A stretch of 64,000 nt of DNA, taken from positions 62,001-126,000 of the forward strand of contig NZ_JAEKGC010000012.1 of assembly GCF_016405885.1 (NCBI RefSeq), read 5' to 3'. Below, piece after piece: positions 53,242 to 61,112 of the stretch. How positions within the stretch are numbered: position 1 is the stretch's first letter; the number at the start of each line of letters is the position of its first letter. The notes below the pieces were generated by a model. The model was not told the origin of the DNA and ran no database searches. It saw only the letters and a program-made list of their open reading frames with translations. The translations under genes were made by a program, and so were the position numbers. This stretch comes from Arthrobacter sp. MSA 4-2. GTDB lineage: Bacteria; Actinomycetota; Actinomycetes; Actinomycetales; Micrococcaceae.

Positions 53242-54737
53242 TGGGCGGCCTCGAGGAGGTCCGCGGCCTGGCCGGCTGGGTTCCGCTGAGCATCGCCGGG
53301 ATATCGCCGGTCATCACAGTGGTGGGCGATGTGATGCTCGACGGCTGGTTCAGCGGCACCATCGAGCGGCTCTGCCGGGAGGCTCCGGCCCCGGTGGTGG
53401 AGCTCGACCGCCGGGACTACGCGCCGGGCGGCGCGGCCAATACCGCGATGAACCTCGCCGCACTCGGCGCCCGGGTGCGCCTGTGCGGGCTCACGGGCGC
53501 CGACGAGGCCGGTGCTCGACTGCGCGGGCTGCTCGACGCGGCGGGCGTGGACGTCACCCACCTCGTCGAGGATCCGGCCATCACCACGACCACCAAGTAC
53601 CGCATCCTCGGCGGCGACCAGGTGCTGCTGCGCCTCGATGAGACCCCCCGGAGCGTGCCGGCCGGTGCCGCTGCGCGGGTGGCCGCCGAGGCTGCGGCCG
53701 CGGTCGGGGGCAGCGACGCCGTCATCGTGTGCGACTACGGTTCCGGTGTCCTCGACGGGCAGGTCCGCGACGCGCTCGCCGCCGCCCCGGGGGACCGGCT
53801 GACCCTCGTCGACGCCCACGACCCGGCGGCGTGGGCCGCGCTGCGCCCCGATCTGGTCACGCCCAACGCCCGTGAGGCGGCGGGACTGCTCGGGGAGCGG
53901 CTCGACCCGAGGGGAGACCGGGCCCAGGCGGTGCGCGAGCGCAGCGCCGAGCTGCTCGAGGCCAGTGGAGCGGCCGCCGTGGTCGTGACCCTCGACCGGG
54001 ACGGCACGGTCCTGCTGACCGCTGACGGGGAGTTCCACCGCACCTGGGCGAGGCCCGCCACCGAGAAGCAGGCCTCCGGTGCGGGGGACACCTTCGTGGC
54101 CTGCCTGGCCGCCGCCCGCGCCGCCGGGCTGCCGCTGACCACAAGCCTTGACCTCGCCCAGGCGGGCGCCGACATCGTGGTGCACCGCGCCGGCACCTCG
54201 GTCTGTTCGGCGGCTGACCTTGCCCAGCACCTCGGCAGCTTCGCGGGGACGGCGCTCGAACCGGACGAGCTGCTGCAGGCCATCCGGCGGGAGCGGGCCG
54301 AGGGACGGAGGATTGTGCTCACCAACGGCTGCTTCGACGTGCTCCACCGCGGCCACACGGCCTACCTCAACCAGGCCAAGCAGCTCGGCGACGTGCTCGT
54401 CGTCGCCGTCAACGACGACGACGGCGTGCGGCGGCTCAAGGGCCCCGACCGCCCCATCAACCCGGCCGCCGACCGGGCCGGTGTGCTGGCCGCCCTGAGC
54501 TGCGTCGACTACGTCACGGTGTTCAGCACCGACACCCCGGTGCCCCTGATCGAGGCCCTGCGCCCGGACATCTACGCCAAGGGCGGCGACTACTCCGAAC
54601 AGATGCTCGCCGAGACACCGGCCGTGGAGGCCTGCGGCGGGTCGGTGCGGATCCTCGACTACGTTCCCGAACGGTCCACCTCGGCGGTGCTGCGGAAAAT
54701 CCGCGGGCCGGGCCCGGTGGTGGAGGGCGCGTCGTGA
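53241..54737 (+). CDS. hldE: HldE-type heptose 7-phosphate kinase / heptose 1-phosphate adenylyltransferase II
   Basis: 498 aa. Kinase half: VVGDVMLDGWFSGTIERLCREAPAPVVELDRRDYAPGGAANTAMNLAALGA and SGAGDTFVACLAAAR. Nucleotidyltransferase half from about residue 350: LTNGCFDVLHRGHTAYLNQAKQLGDVLVVAVNDDDGVRRLKG, YAKGGDY, PERSTSAVL. All HldE motifs are intact and closer to the enterobacterial enzyme than the first copy. Both halves of the pathway are thus duplicated in this region. The stop overlaps a short GTG-started frame. Confidence 0.92.
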   Translation: MGGLEEVRGLAGWVPLSIAGISPVITVVGDVMLDGWFSGTIERLCREAPAPVVELDRRDYAPGGAANTAMNLAALGARVRLCGLTGADEAGARLRGLLDAAGVDVTHLVEDPAITTTTKYRILGGDQVLLRLDETPRSVPAGAAARVAAEAAAAVGGSDAVIVCDYGSGVLDGQVRDALAAAPGDRLTLVDAHDPAAWAALRPDLVTPNAREAAGLLGERLDPRGDRAQAVRERSAELLEASGAAAVVVTLDRDGTVLLTADGEFHRTWARPATEKQASGAGDTFVACLAAARAAGLPLTTSLDLAQAGADIVVHRAGTSVCSAADLAQHLGSFAGTALEPDELLQAIRRERAEGRRIVLTNGCFDVLHRGHTAYLNQAKQLGDVLVVAVNDDDGVRRLKGPDRPINPAADRAGVLAALSCVDYVTVFSTDTPVPLIEALRPDIYAKGGDYSEQMLAETPAVEACGGSVRILDYVPERSTSAVLRKIRGPGPVVEGAS

Positions 54738-54829
54738 CCCGGCGCTGGTCGGGGGACTGGGGCGTGCCGGCCGGGGCCGCCGACCCGGAGATCGACGTCC
54801 TCATACCTTCACAGACGCTGCCGGGGTGA
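54734..54829 (+). pseudogene. N-terminal stub of a family 2 glycosyltransferase
   Basis: A 31-codon frame starts at a GTG overlapping the hldE2 stop. It reads VTRRWSGDWGVPAGAADPE then IDVLIPSQTLPG and stops. The IDVLIP segment is the usual first strand of GT2 enzymes, and the start is placed as in an operon-coupled gene, but the remainder is missing. Most likely a deletion remnant; a tiny functional ORF is the less likely alternative. Confidence 0.5.
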
Positions 54830-54873
54830 TCCTCGGCCAGTGAATCGATCCATCAACAGAAGGGATGTACGCA

Positions 54874-55065
54874 ATGGCCAATCCAAGCCCGATCGATATC
54901 CAGAAGGCGCTCGGAGGGATCGACTACCCCGTATCCAAGGACGACCTGGTGAAGCACGCGGAGGGCTCAGGCGCCGGTGACGAGGTGATGCAGACCCTGC
55001 GGGGGCTGCCCGACCGGGAGTATGACTCCCCGACTGACGTCAACAAGGAGGCCTCCAACTCCTGA
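54874..55065 (+). CDS. DUF2795 domain protein
   Basis: 63 aa starting MANPSPIDIQKALGGIDYPVSKDDLVKHAEGSGAGDEVMQTLRGLPDREYDSPTDVNKEA, the standard small DUF2795 protein of actinobacteria, a soluble helical domain of unknown function. ATG 54874 is preferred (AGAAGGG 9 nt upstream) over the ATG at 54865 that abuts the ribosome-binding site. A hairpin follows. Confidence 0.85.
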   Translation: MANPSPIDIQKALGGIDYPVSKDDLVKHAEGSGAGDEVMQTLRGLPDREYDSPTDVNKEASNS

Positions 55066-55102
55066 GCACCCGCTCCGGCCGGGGCGGAAGTGAAGCCCTC
55101 CC

Positions 55103-55147
55103 GGTGCCCGGGAGCCGCCGCGTCATGCTGGCCGGTTCCCGGGCACC
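55103..55147 (+). terminator. Hairpin after DUF2795 gene
   Basis: Arms GGTGCCCGGGA and TCCCGGGCACC (11 bp, perfect), 23-nt loop, followed by TTCCTTGTTT. Confidence 0.65.
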
Positions 55148-55225
55148 TTCCTTGTTTGGCTTTCCGGTGGATGGGACACTGACTCTTGGCAGCCGCTGGG
55201 AGGCCTGCCGGGAAGCAGAGAATCC

Positions 55226-56842
55226 ATGAACGAGGTTGTACGGTTCGGGTCGGCGTCAGGCCGCTGGCTGTTGCTGGCATCCATCCTGGGGTCGGCAATC
55301 GCGGGAATCGACGCCACGGTCGTCAACGTGGCGCTTCCCGCGATCGGCGAGGAATTCGATGCCCCCTTCGAGGTCCTGCAGTGGACGATCACGGCCTACA
55401 CGCTGACCCTGGCCGCCTTCATCCTGCTGGGCGGATCGCTTGGCGACCGGTACGGCCGCAAGCGCGTGTTCGTCATCGGCGTCGTATGGTTCGCCGTGGC
55501 CTCGCTGCTGTGCGGGCTGGCCCCCAATGCCGGCACCCTGATCGCCGCGCGCGCCCTGCAGGGAATCGGAGGGGCCCTGCTGACCCCGGGCAGCCTTGCC
55601 ATGATCCAGGCGTCATTCGTCTGGGAGGACCGCGCACGCGCCATTGGCGCCTGGTCGGGCCTCGGAGGTGTGGCGACTGCCATCGGGCCTTTCCTGGGCG
55701 GCTGGCTCGTCGAAAGCGTCTCCTGGCGGTGGATCTTCCTCATCAACGTGCCGATCGCCGCCGTCGTCGTCGTCATCTCCCACCGCCACGTCCCGGAAAC
55801 CCGCAACCCCTCGGCCACCGGCACCCCGGACTACCTCGGCGGTCTGCTGGGGGCGGGGGCGCTGGGAGGCTGGACCTACGCGCTGATCGACATCCCAACC
55901 GCCGGGCCGCTGGCCGCGCCGGTGGTCACCGCGGCCGCATTCGGCACGGTGTGCACCATCGCTTTCTTCATCACGGAGAGCAGGCTGCCCCGGCCCATGC
56001 TGCCGCTGGGCATTTTCGCGGTGCGCCAGTTCAGTGCCACGAACGCCGTCACGTTCCTGATCTACGGCGCCTTCGGGGGCATCTTCTTCCTGCTCGTGGT
56101 CCACCTGCAGGTCGTCGCCGGGTTCTCTCCGCTCGCGGCGGGAATCGCGCTGCTGCCGGTGACTGTGCTGATGCTCCTGCTGTCCTCCCGGGCCGGCGCG
56201 CTGAGTGTACGCATCGGGCCCCGGTTTCCCATGGCGGCGGGCCCGGCCATCTGCGCGGTAGCCGCGCTGATGATGATGGGCATCGGCGAGGGGGCGTCCT
56301 ACTGGATCGACGTCCTTCCCTCGGTTGTCGTCCTTGGGCTCGGACTTTCCCTGCTGGTCGCGCCGCTGACTTCCACGGCGCTGTCCTCGGTGTCCGACGC
56401 GCAGGCCGGCCTCGCCTCCGGCGTCAATAACGCGGTCGCCCGCGCCGCAGGCCTTCTCGCCATCGCGGTGCTTCCGGCCCTCGCCGGACTGTCAGGGGAC
56501 GCATACACGGACCCGCCGGTCTTCGCCGAGGGGTTCCGGTTTGCGGCGATGGTGTGCGCCGGGGTCCTTGCCGCGGCGGCGGTCCTGGCCGCAGTCACGA
56601 TCCGCAACCCCGCACTACCCGAAGGGGCGGAGCGGGCACCGACGCCGAAGCCCGCAGACGCCGCCGCCACCGGTGCTGAGACCGCCGACGCCGGCGGTGC
56701 CAGGACCGCCCGCGCTGCCGGTGCATGGACCACCGGGTCCGCTGTGACCGGTGCCGCGACCCTGCGCCACTGCGCGGTGGACGGGCCACCGGCGGCTGTG
56801 TGCGCGGCGGTGCAGGAGTCGCGCCACCACCCCGACGACTAG
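55226..56842 (+). CDS. DHA2 family MFS transporter (EmrB/QacA type)
   Basis: 538 aa with about 14 membrane segments. SAIAGIDATVVNVALPAIGEEF is the DHA2 motif D1 region and GGSLGDRYGRKRVFVIG motif A; RALQGIGGALLTPGSLAMIQ is motif B. It pumps lipophilic drugs using the proton gradient. The last 75 residues are a low-complexity Ala/Thr-rich cytoplasmic tail. No TetR regulator is adjacent. Confidence 0.92.
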   Translation: MNEVVRFGSASGRWLLLASILGSAIAGIDATVVNVALPAIGEEFDAPFEVLQWTITAYTLTLAAFILLGGSLGDRYGRKRVFVIGVVWFAVASLLCGLAPNAGTLIAARALQGIGGALLTPGSLAMIQASFVWEDRARAIGAWSGLGGVATAIGPFLGGWLVESVSWRWIFLINVPIAAVVVVISHRHVPETRNPSATGTPDYLGGLLGAGALGGWTYALIDIPTAGPLAAPVVTAAAFGTVCTIAFFITESRLPRPMLPLGIFAVRQFSATNAVTFLIYGAFGGIFFLLVVHLQVVAGFSPLAAGIALLPVTVLMLLLSSRAGALSVRIGPRFPMAAGPAICAVAALMMMGIGEGASYWIDVLPSVVVLGLGLSLLVAPLTSTALSSVSDAQAGLASGVNNAVARAAGLLAIAVLPALAGLSGDAYTDPPVFAEGFRFAAMVCAGVLAAAAVLAAVTIRNPALPEGAERAPTPKPADAAATGAETADAGGARTARAAGAWTTGSAVTGAATLRHCAVDGPPAAVCAAVQESRHHPDD

Positions 56843-56861
56843 CGCCGCGGGCGCTGCCGCA

Positions 56862-57098
56862 CTACCGGTCGGGCTGCTGCGGACGCTCGCGCCTCATCCA
56901 GATGATCACGACGTATAGGACGATGCAGGCGACGATGATGCGGCCGAGGTTGGGCCCGGACAGCGCCGTGTCGATGACGATGATGGCGAGAATGATGCTG
57001 CCGATCACGATCCGTGCCGTGGAGCGCCCGCCGTTGCGCGGCAGCTGCGGCCAGGGATGGAAGTCGAACCCCTGCGGGTCGTCGGCGTTGGATTTCAC
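56862..57098 (-). CDS. Small membrane protein, unknown function
   Basis: 78 aa from GTG 57098 (CAGGAG upstream); the ATG 42 nt earlier is less supported. Two hydrophobic segments (IVIGSIILAIIVIDTAL and IIVACIVLYVVIIWM) lie behind an N-terminal soluble stretch with DDPQGFDFHPWPQLP, and the C-terminus is basic. No known domain is recognised. It is convergent with the DHA2 gene, with only 19 nt between. Confidence 0.7.
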   Translation of the reverse strand: MKSNADDPQGFDFHPWPQLPRNGGRSTARIVIGSIILAIIVIDTALSGPNLGRIIVACIVLYVVIIWMRRERPQQPDR

Positions 57099-57400
57099 GC
57101 GGAGCTCCTGAAGGCCGGGAGGAGTCGATTGCGGCCCCACGGGTTGCGCTGTGGCGTCGCACTTACCTTACAACGAACGGAACCCGGCAGCTGGCGAGAG
57201 CTTGCCGGGTTCCTCGAAGCCCGCTGGGAGCTTCTGTCTTAAGCATAGACGCAGCCGGGCCCCGCCCGTGACCACCGGCCGCGGGGTCTCCGCCGGCCGG
57301 GTCCGGGCATGGATCGGGTATGGGCCGATCCAGCCGGCGATTTTCAGCACGCTTCACGGCCGGCCATGCGTCGAACGGCGGGCCCGTCTCACGGCAAAAG
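57099..57400. other. Intergenic region between small membrane protein and tRNA-Lys terminator
   Basis: About 300 nt with no credible gene. It contains the inverted repeat AACCCGGCA (57181) / TGCCGGGTT (57203), probably a hairpin. Nothing else is recognised. Confidence 0.5.
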
Positions 57401-57445
57401 AAAAGCGGCTCCTGCCCGACATGATGTCGGGCAGGAGCCGCTTTT
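57401..57445 (-). terminator. Terminator after tRNA-Lys
   Basis: Perfect 21-bp stem beginning AAAAGCGGCTCCTGCCCGAC, 3-nt loop, arms ending in CTTTT on the minus strand, 6 nt beyond the tRNA 3' end. Confidence 0.85.
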
Positions 57446-57451
57446 TCCCTG

Positions 57452-57524
57452 TGCACCCCCCGGGACTTGAACCCGGAACCCATTGATTAAGAGTCAATTG
57501 CTCTGCCAATTGAGCTAGAGGTGC
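57452..57524 (-). tRNA. tRNA-Lys (anticodon CUU)
   Basis: 73 nt without CCA. Acceptor GCACCTC/GGGGTGC, discriminator A. Anticodon loop CTCTTAA on stem ATTGA/TCAAT gives CTT. D-arm TAGCTCAATTGGCAGAGCA and T-arm CCGGGTTCAAGTCCCGG are complete. Followed by a perfect hairpin terminator. Confidence 0.97.
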
Positions 57525-57625
57525 GTGGCGTTGAGACGGTCTTTTTTGCGAGTCCGTGTCATCCGCAACAGCATGAAACTCTACCAGCACTCCTGCGGAA
57601 TCGAAAAATCGAGGTGGCCGGCCGC

Positions 57626-59296
57626 TCAGTTCATGCTCAGGGCCGGCTGCTTCAGGGGCAGGCAGAAGGTCATGGATGTGCCCTCGCCGAGCCGGCTCCG
57701 GCACTCGATTGCGCCGTCGTGCTGGTCGATGATCTCCTTTACGATGGCCAGGCCCAGCCCCACGCCCGGGATCGCCGCACGCACCGCCTCCGGGCTGCGG
57801 AAGAACCGGGTGAACACGTTGCTGCAGTCGGCCTCGCTCATCCCCATCCCGGTGTCGGCCACCGTGCACAGCAGCCGGCCGTCCTCGGACCGCGCGTGAA
57901 CCGTTATGGTCCCGCCGCGCGGCGAATACTTGATCGCGTTGGAGATGAGGTTGTCGAGCACCTGCCCGATCTTCCCGGGGTCGCACACCACCCGCAGGCC
58001 GTCCGCCAGATCGGTGTCGAGCACGACCCCCGCCTCGATCGCACGGGGCGTCGCCGAGGCGATGGCCTGGGAGACCACCTGGACGAAGTCGGTGGGGGAG
58101 GGATCCAGGGCCGTCGGGCCGTCGGCGGTCCCCAGCAGGTCGTTGACCAGTCCGAGCAGGCGCTGGGCGTTGCGGGAGACGACGTCGAGGCCGGCCACCA
58201 TCGGCGCGGGCGCACCGTCGACACCGGAGAGCATCTCCACGTAGCCGACGATCGAGGTCAGCGGGGTGCGCAGTTCGTGGGTGATGTTGGAAATGAAGGC
58301 CTGCTTCGCGTTCAGCGCCGACATCAGTTCGGTCACGTCGCTGAAGGTGACCACCGTGCCGTCGTGGCGCCCGTCGTCGGACTTCATCCGGGCCGCCGAC
58401 GCCGAGAGGGTTTTCTGCTCCGGGCCGGCGCCGATCCGCACCACTTCCTTCGAGAAGGTCTCGCCGCCGACCGCCCGGTACAGCGGACGCCGTTCCGGCG
58501 GCAGGACGGTGGTTCCGTCCTCCTCGAACATGGGGGCGGCGGCCTCGCCGTGGACGGCGCCGGCCGGCGCGGCGGTGGAGGGCATCAGCCGCCGGTGCTT
58601 CTGGTTGGCGAGAATCTCCTTGCCGGAGGAGTCGACGGCGAGCACCCCAACATCGACGGCGTTCACGACGGTGTGGAGCAGCCGTTCGCGCCGGGCGCTG
58701 GCCTGAAGGAGCGAGCGGAGTTCGGCATCCTTGGTCTCAAGGATCCTCCGCTGGTTCCTGAAGCCTCCGGTGATGGCACTGATGGTGATGCCGATGGCCA
58801 GCATCATGATGGGCAGGAGCATGGGCCGGGCCAGTTCCTCGGCGGTGACGGGCCCACGCAGGAACTGCGGCACCCACACCACGGCCAGCGAGCCAAGTAC
58901 TCCGGTGAGGATCGCGGCGCGGGGGTGGATCCCCGAGGCCGTCAACCAGATGACCGGGAAGGCGGCGAGGAGCCCGAGGGCGGTGAATTCGGTGCCGGCT
59001 CCTTCGCGCATCAGCGCGATCGGGACGAATTCGAGGACCGGTATGGTGAGGGTCGCGGCCGGGGGGAGGCGGTGCCACGGGACGGCGGCGCAGAGCACGA
59101 GCAGCAGCAGGTGCATCAGCATGCACAGCTGCAGCAGGGTCCCGGCAAGGAGGGCCGGCGCAAAGATGGCCACCACGGCCAGCAGGATCAGGGCCGTCGC
59201 GGTCAGGGGCACCTGGCTGAGCAGCATCCGACGGCGCGGGGAAAGCCGTTCGAAGCGCTCCGGGTTGAACGTGAGGTAGGACAGGGCTCGATCCAA
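57626..59296 (-). CDS. Membrane-bound sensor histidine kinase (orphan)
   Basis: 556 aa from TTG 59296 (GGAG 7 nt upstream); the longer frame starting at 59503 would overlap the divergent gene. Membrane segments cover about residues 25-170; then a PAS-type sensor (ANQKHRRLMP ... VVTFSDVTELM), phosphoacceptor ISNITHELRTPLTSIVGYVEML, the N-box LDNLISNAIKYSPRGG and G-boxes VADTGMGMS, GVGLGLAIVKEI. It should autophosphorylate and signal to a response regulator, but none is encoded here. The signal is unknown. Confidence 0.88.
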   Translation of the reverse strand: MDRALSYLTFNPERFERLSPRRRMLLSQVPLTATALILLAVVAIFAPALLAGTLLQLCMLMHLLLLVLCAAVPWHRLPPAATLTIPVLEFVPIALMREGAGTEFTALGLLAAFPVIWLTASGIHPRAAILTGVLGSLAVVWVPQFLRGPVTAEELARPMLLPIMMLAIGITISAITGGFRNQRRILETKDAELRSLLQASARRERLLHTVVNAVDVGVLAVDSSGKEILANQKHRRLMPSTAAPAGAVHGEAAAPMFEEDGTTVLPPERRPLYRAVGGETFSKEVVRIGAGPEQKTLSASAARMKSDDGRHDGTVVTFSDVTELMSALNAKQAFISNITHELRTPLTSIVGYVEMLSGVDGAPAPMVAGLDVVSRNAQRLLGLVNDLLGTADGPTALDPSPTDFVQVVSQAIASATPRAIEAGVVLDTDLADGLRVVCDPGKIGQVLDNLISNAIKYSPRGGTITVHARSEDGRLLCTVADTGMGMSEADCSNVFTRFFRSPEAVRAAIPGVGLGLAIVKEIIDQHDGAIECRSRLGEGTSMTFCLPLKQPALSMN

Positions 59297-59476
59297 GCTG
59301 CGGCTCCGGAGGTGGTTGAACGGAAGTGGCTGAACGGTGGTGGCTGAGCGGGGGTGGGCAGGCGGCAGCTCAGTCGCAGGCGGCGCCGGTCCTTGTATGA
59401 TCACACACGCCTGCGCAGCGGCGGTGCCGCCGCACCGGCGGTGCTCCGGTGCGGCGGCGGCAGTTAAGCTGGGCCG

Positions 59477-60442
59477 ATGGAGACCAGCGGTAGGCCCGGA
59501 CACGCGATTCGAACCCTCACCGTCCCCTCGGAGGAGCTGCGTGAGGCCCTCGCCCCCGCCGCAGGTGCCCTCCGGCTGGCGGTCTGGGACTTAGACAGCG
59601 CCCCTGCCGGGGTTGACCCAGCGGAGGTCGACGCCGTCGTCCTTCCATACACCGGCAGTCCAGACCTGCGCTCCGCCCTGCCCACGGTGCCGGGCCTGAA
59701 GCTCGTTCAGACCCAGACCACGGGCTACGACGGGGTGACCGACCTCGTCGGGCCAGGTGTCGGCATCGCCACCGCCTCGGGAGTCCATGCCGCCGCGACC
59801 GCCGAGCTCGCCGTCGGCCTGGCATTGGCCTCGCTGCGTGGGATCGACGACGCCGTCCGCAATCAGCGCGAGGGACTGTGGCGGCCGCGGCGGTACCCGG
59901 GGCTGGCCGACCGGCGCGTGCTCCTGGTCGGCGTGGGCGGCATCGGCCGGGAGATTCAGCGCCGCCTCGAGGCCTTCGACGTCATCCTCACCCGGGTCGG
60001 CAGTTCCGCCCGCGACGACGAGGCCGGGCACGTCCATGCCGCCTCGGAGCTCGTGGCATTGGCGCCCGCCCACGACGTGGTCATCGTCATCACGCCGTTG
60101 ACGGAGGCGACCCAGGGGCTGATCGGGGCCGAGGTGCTCGCCGCCCTTCCGGACGGCGCCCTGGTGGTCAATGTCGCCCGCGGCCCCGTGGTTGACACCG
60201 ACGCGCTGACGCGGGAGGTGGTGGCGGGCAGGCTGCGCGCCGCCCTGGACGTCGTGGATCCCGAGCCGCTGCCGGCGGACCACCCGCTGTGGCGGGCCCC
60301 CGGTGCGCTGATCACCCCGCACGTCGGAGGCAATTCCGGGGCGTTCTGGCCCCGCATCGTCCGGCTCCTTGAACGCCAGCTCCAGCTGCTGGGCAGCGGC
60401 GCCGCCCCTGAGAACCTGGTCCAGCGCGGTCCGTGGGCGTAG
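59477..60442 (+). CDS. D-isomer-specific 2-hydroxyacid dehydrogenase
   Basis: 321 aa. RRVLLVGVGGIGREIQRRLEAFD is the NAD Rossmann loop; NVARGPVVDTDAL contains the catalytic-Arg region, DVVDPEPLPADHPLW the Glu motif, and ITPHVGGN the catalytic His. It reduces a 2-oxoacid or oxidises a D-2-hydroxyacid; no domain of SerA (ACT) is present, so it is not phosphoglycerate dehydrogenase. It ends 3 nt from the convergent hypothetical gene and is divergent from the kinase. Confidence 0.9.
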   Translation: METSGRPGHAIRTLTVPSEELREALAPAAGALRLAVWDLDSAPAGVDPAEVDAVVLPYTGSPDLRSALPTVPGLKLVQTQTTGYDGVTDLVGPGVGIATASGVHAAATAELAVGLALASLRGIDDAVRNQREGLWRPRRYPGLADRRVLLVGVGGIGREIQRRLEAFDVILTRVGSSARDDEAGHVHAASELVALAPAHDVVIVITPLTEATQGLIGAEVLAALPDGALVVNVARGPVVDTDALTREVVAGRLRAALDVVDPEPLPADHPLWRAPGALITPHVGGNSGAFWPRIVRLLERQLQLLGSGAAPENLVQRGPWA

Positions 60443-60445
60443 GGG

Positions 60446-60913
60446 CTAGGCGAGCCCGATGAAGGCCTCCATGAAAGCATCGAAATCGATGCGGTCGACG
60501 TCCTGCTCGAGGACGATGCCGTTGCCCGGACCGACATCCAGCACGGGCTGGTCCTCGACGGCGAAACGGAAGACCTTTCCGGTGCTGGTGCCGACCTCGT
60601 AAGTGTTGTCGTCCCACATGGTCGCATGCGCCAGATTCGTCATATTCACCTCCACCGGGGAACCGGCGCCGCTTAGGTCGGCGACGCGGACCGGGGCGAT
60701 CATGAGCTCGGCCGGCTTCCAGCGGTAACCGAGCACATAGGACGTCCCGTCCGGAGCGGGGAGCTCCCCCTGCTCCGGCTCCTCCGGCGCGGCAAAGACG
60801 AGGTTGTAGGCGCCGTAGTTCGGGATCTGCGAATCGAAGATGCGGCGGAGGGCGTTCTTCAGCCCCTGGCCGCCGGAAAGATGCTCTGGGGAGGATGCTG
60901 GCTCGGACGTCAT
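60446..60913 (-). CDS. Hypothetical protein conserved near ilvD
   Basis: 155 aa from ATG 60913, soluble, no signal peptide or membrane segment. LKNALRRIFDSQIPNYGAYNLVFAAPEEPEQGEL, YVLGYRWKPAELMIAPV and VFRFAVEDQPVLDVGPGNGIVLEQDVDRIDFDAFMEAFIGLA are the visible blocks. I do not recognise a family. It is beta-strand rich and acidic at the C-terminus. It is placed between a dehydrogenase and ilvD, but on the opposite strand from both. Confidence 0.75.
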   Translation of the reverse strand: MTSEPASSPEHLSGGQGLKNALRRIFDSQIPNYGAYNLVFAAPEEPEQGELPAPDGTSYVLGYRWKPAELMIAPVRVADLSGAGSPVEVNMTNLAHATMWDDNTYEVGTSTGKVFRFAVEDQPVLDVGPGNGIVLEQDVDRIDFDAFMEAFIGLA

Positions 60914-61112
60914 GTTCCGCCAAGGAGTTAGGTGCCGGCTGGTGGGTCGGCCGCGGCATCGAACCCCCACGACCCGCGGGCGCTCGCCCACTGCGGCCGA
61001 TTCTACCGGAGGCACCTTCCAAGTGGACGGTTGACGGCCGCGAACCGCCGGGCGGTAACAGCCCGGAAACAGAAAACAGGAACCCGCGACGGTTACCCAT
61101 AGACTTTCAGGC

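Noticed and set aside
57521-59347. Open frame of about 600 codons on the plus strand
   Set aside because: Antisense to the histidine kinase, low-complexity Gly/Arg/His composition typical of GC-rich shadow frames.
59427-59457. 12-bp hairpin between the kinase and the D-2-hydroxyacid dehydrogenase genes
   Set aside because: It lies between divergent genes in very GC-rich DNA, with no T-run and no clear role; not called as a terminator.
60949-61000. Sequence resembling a tRNA T-arm (GGGGGTTCGATGCC on the minus strand) upstream of ilvD
   Set aside because: No matching acceptor stem, no anticodon arm, and the T-stem does not pair properly; probably coincidence.
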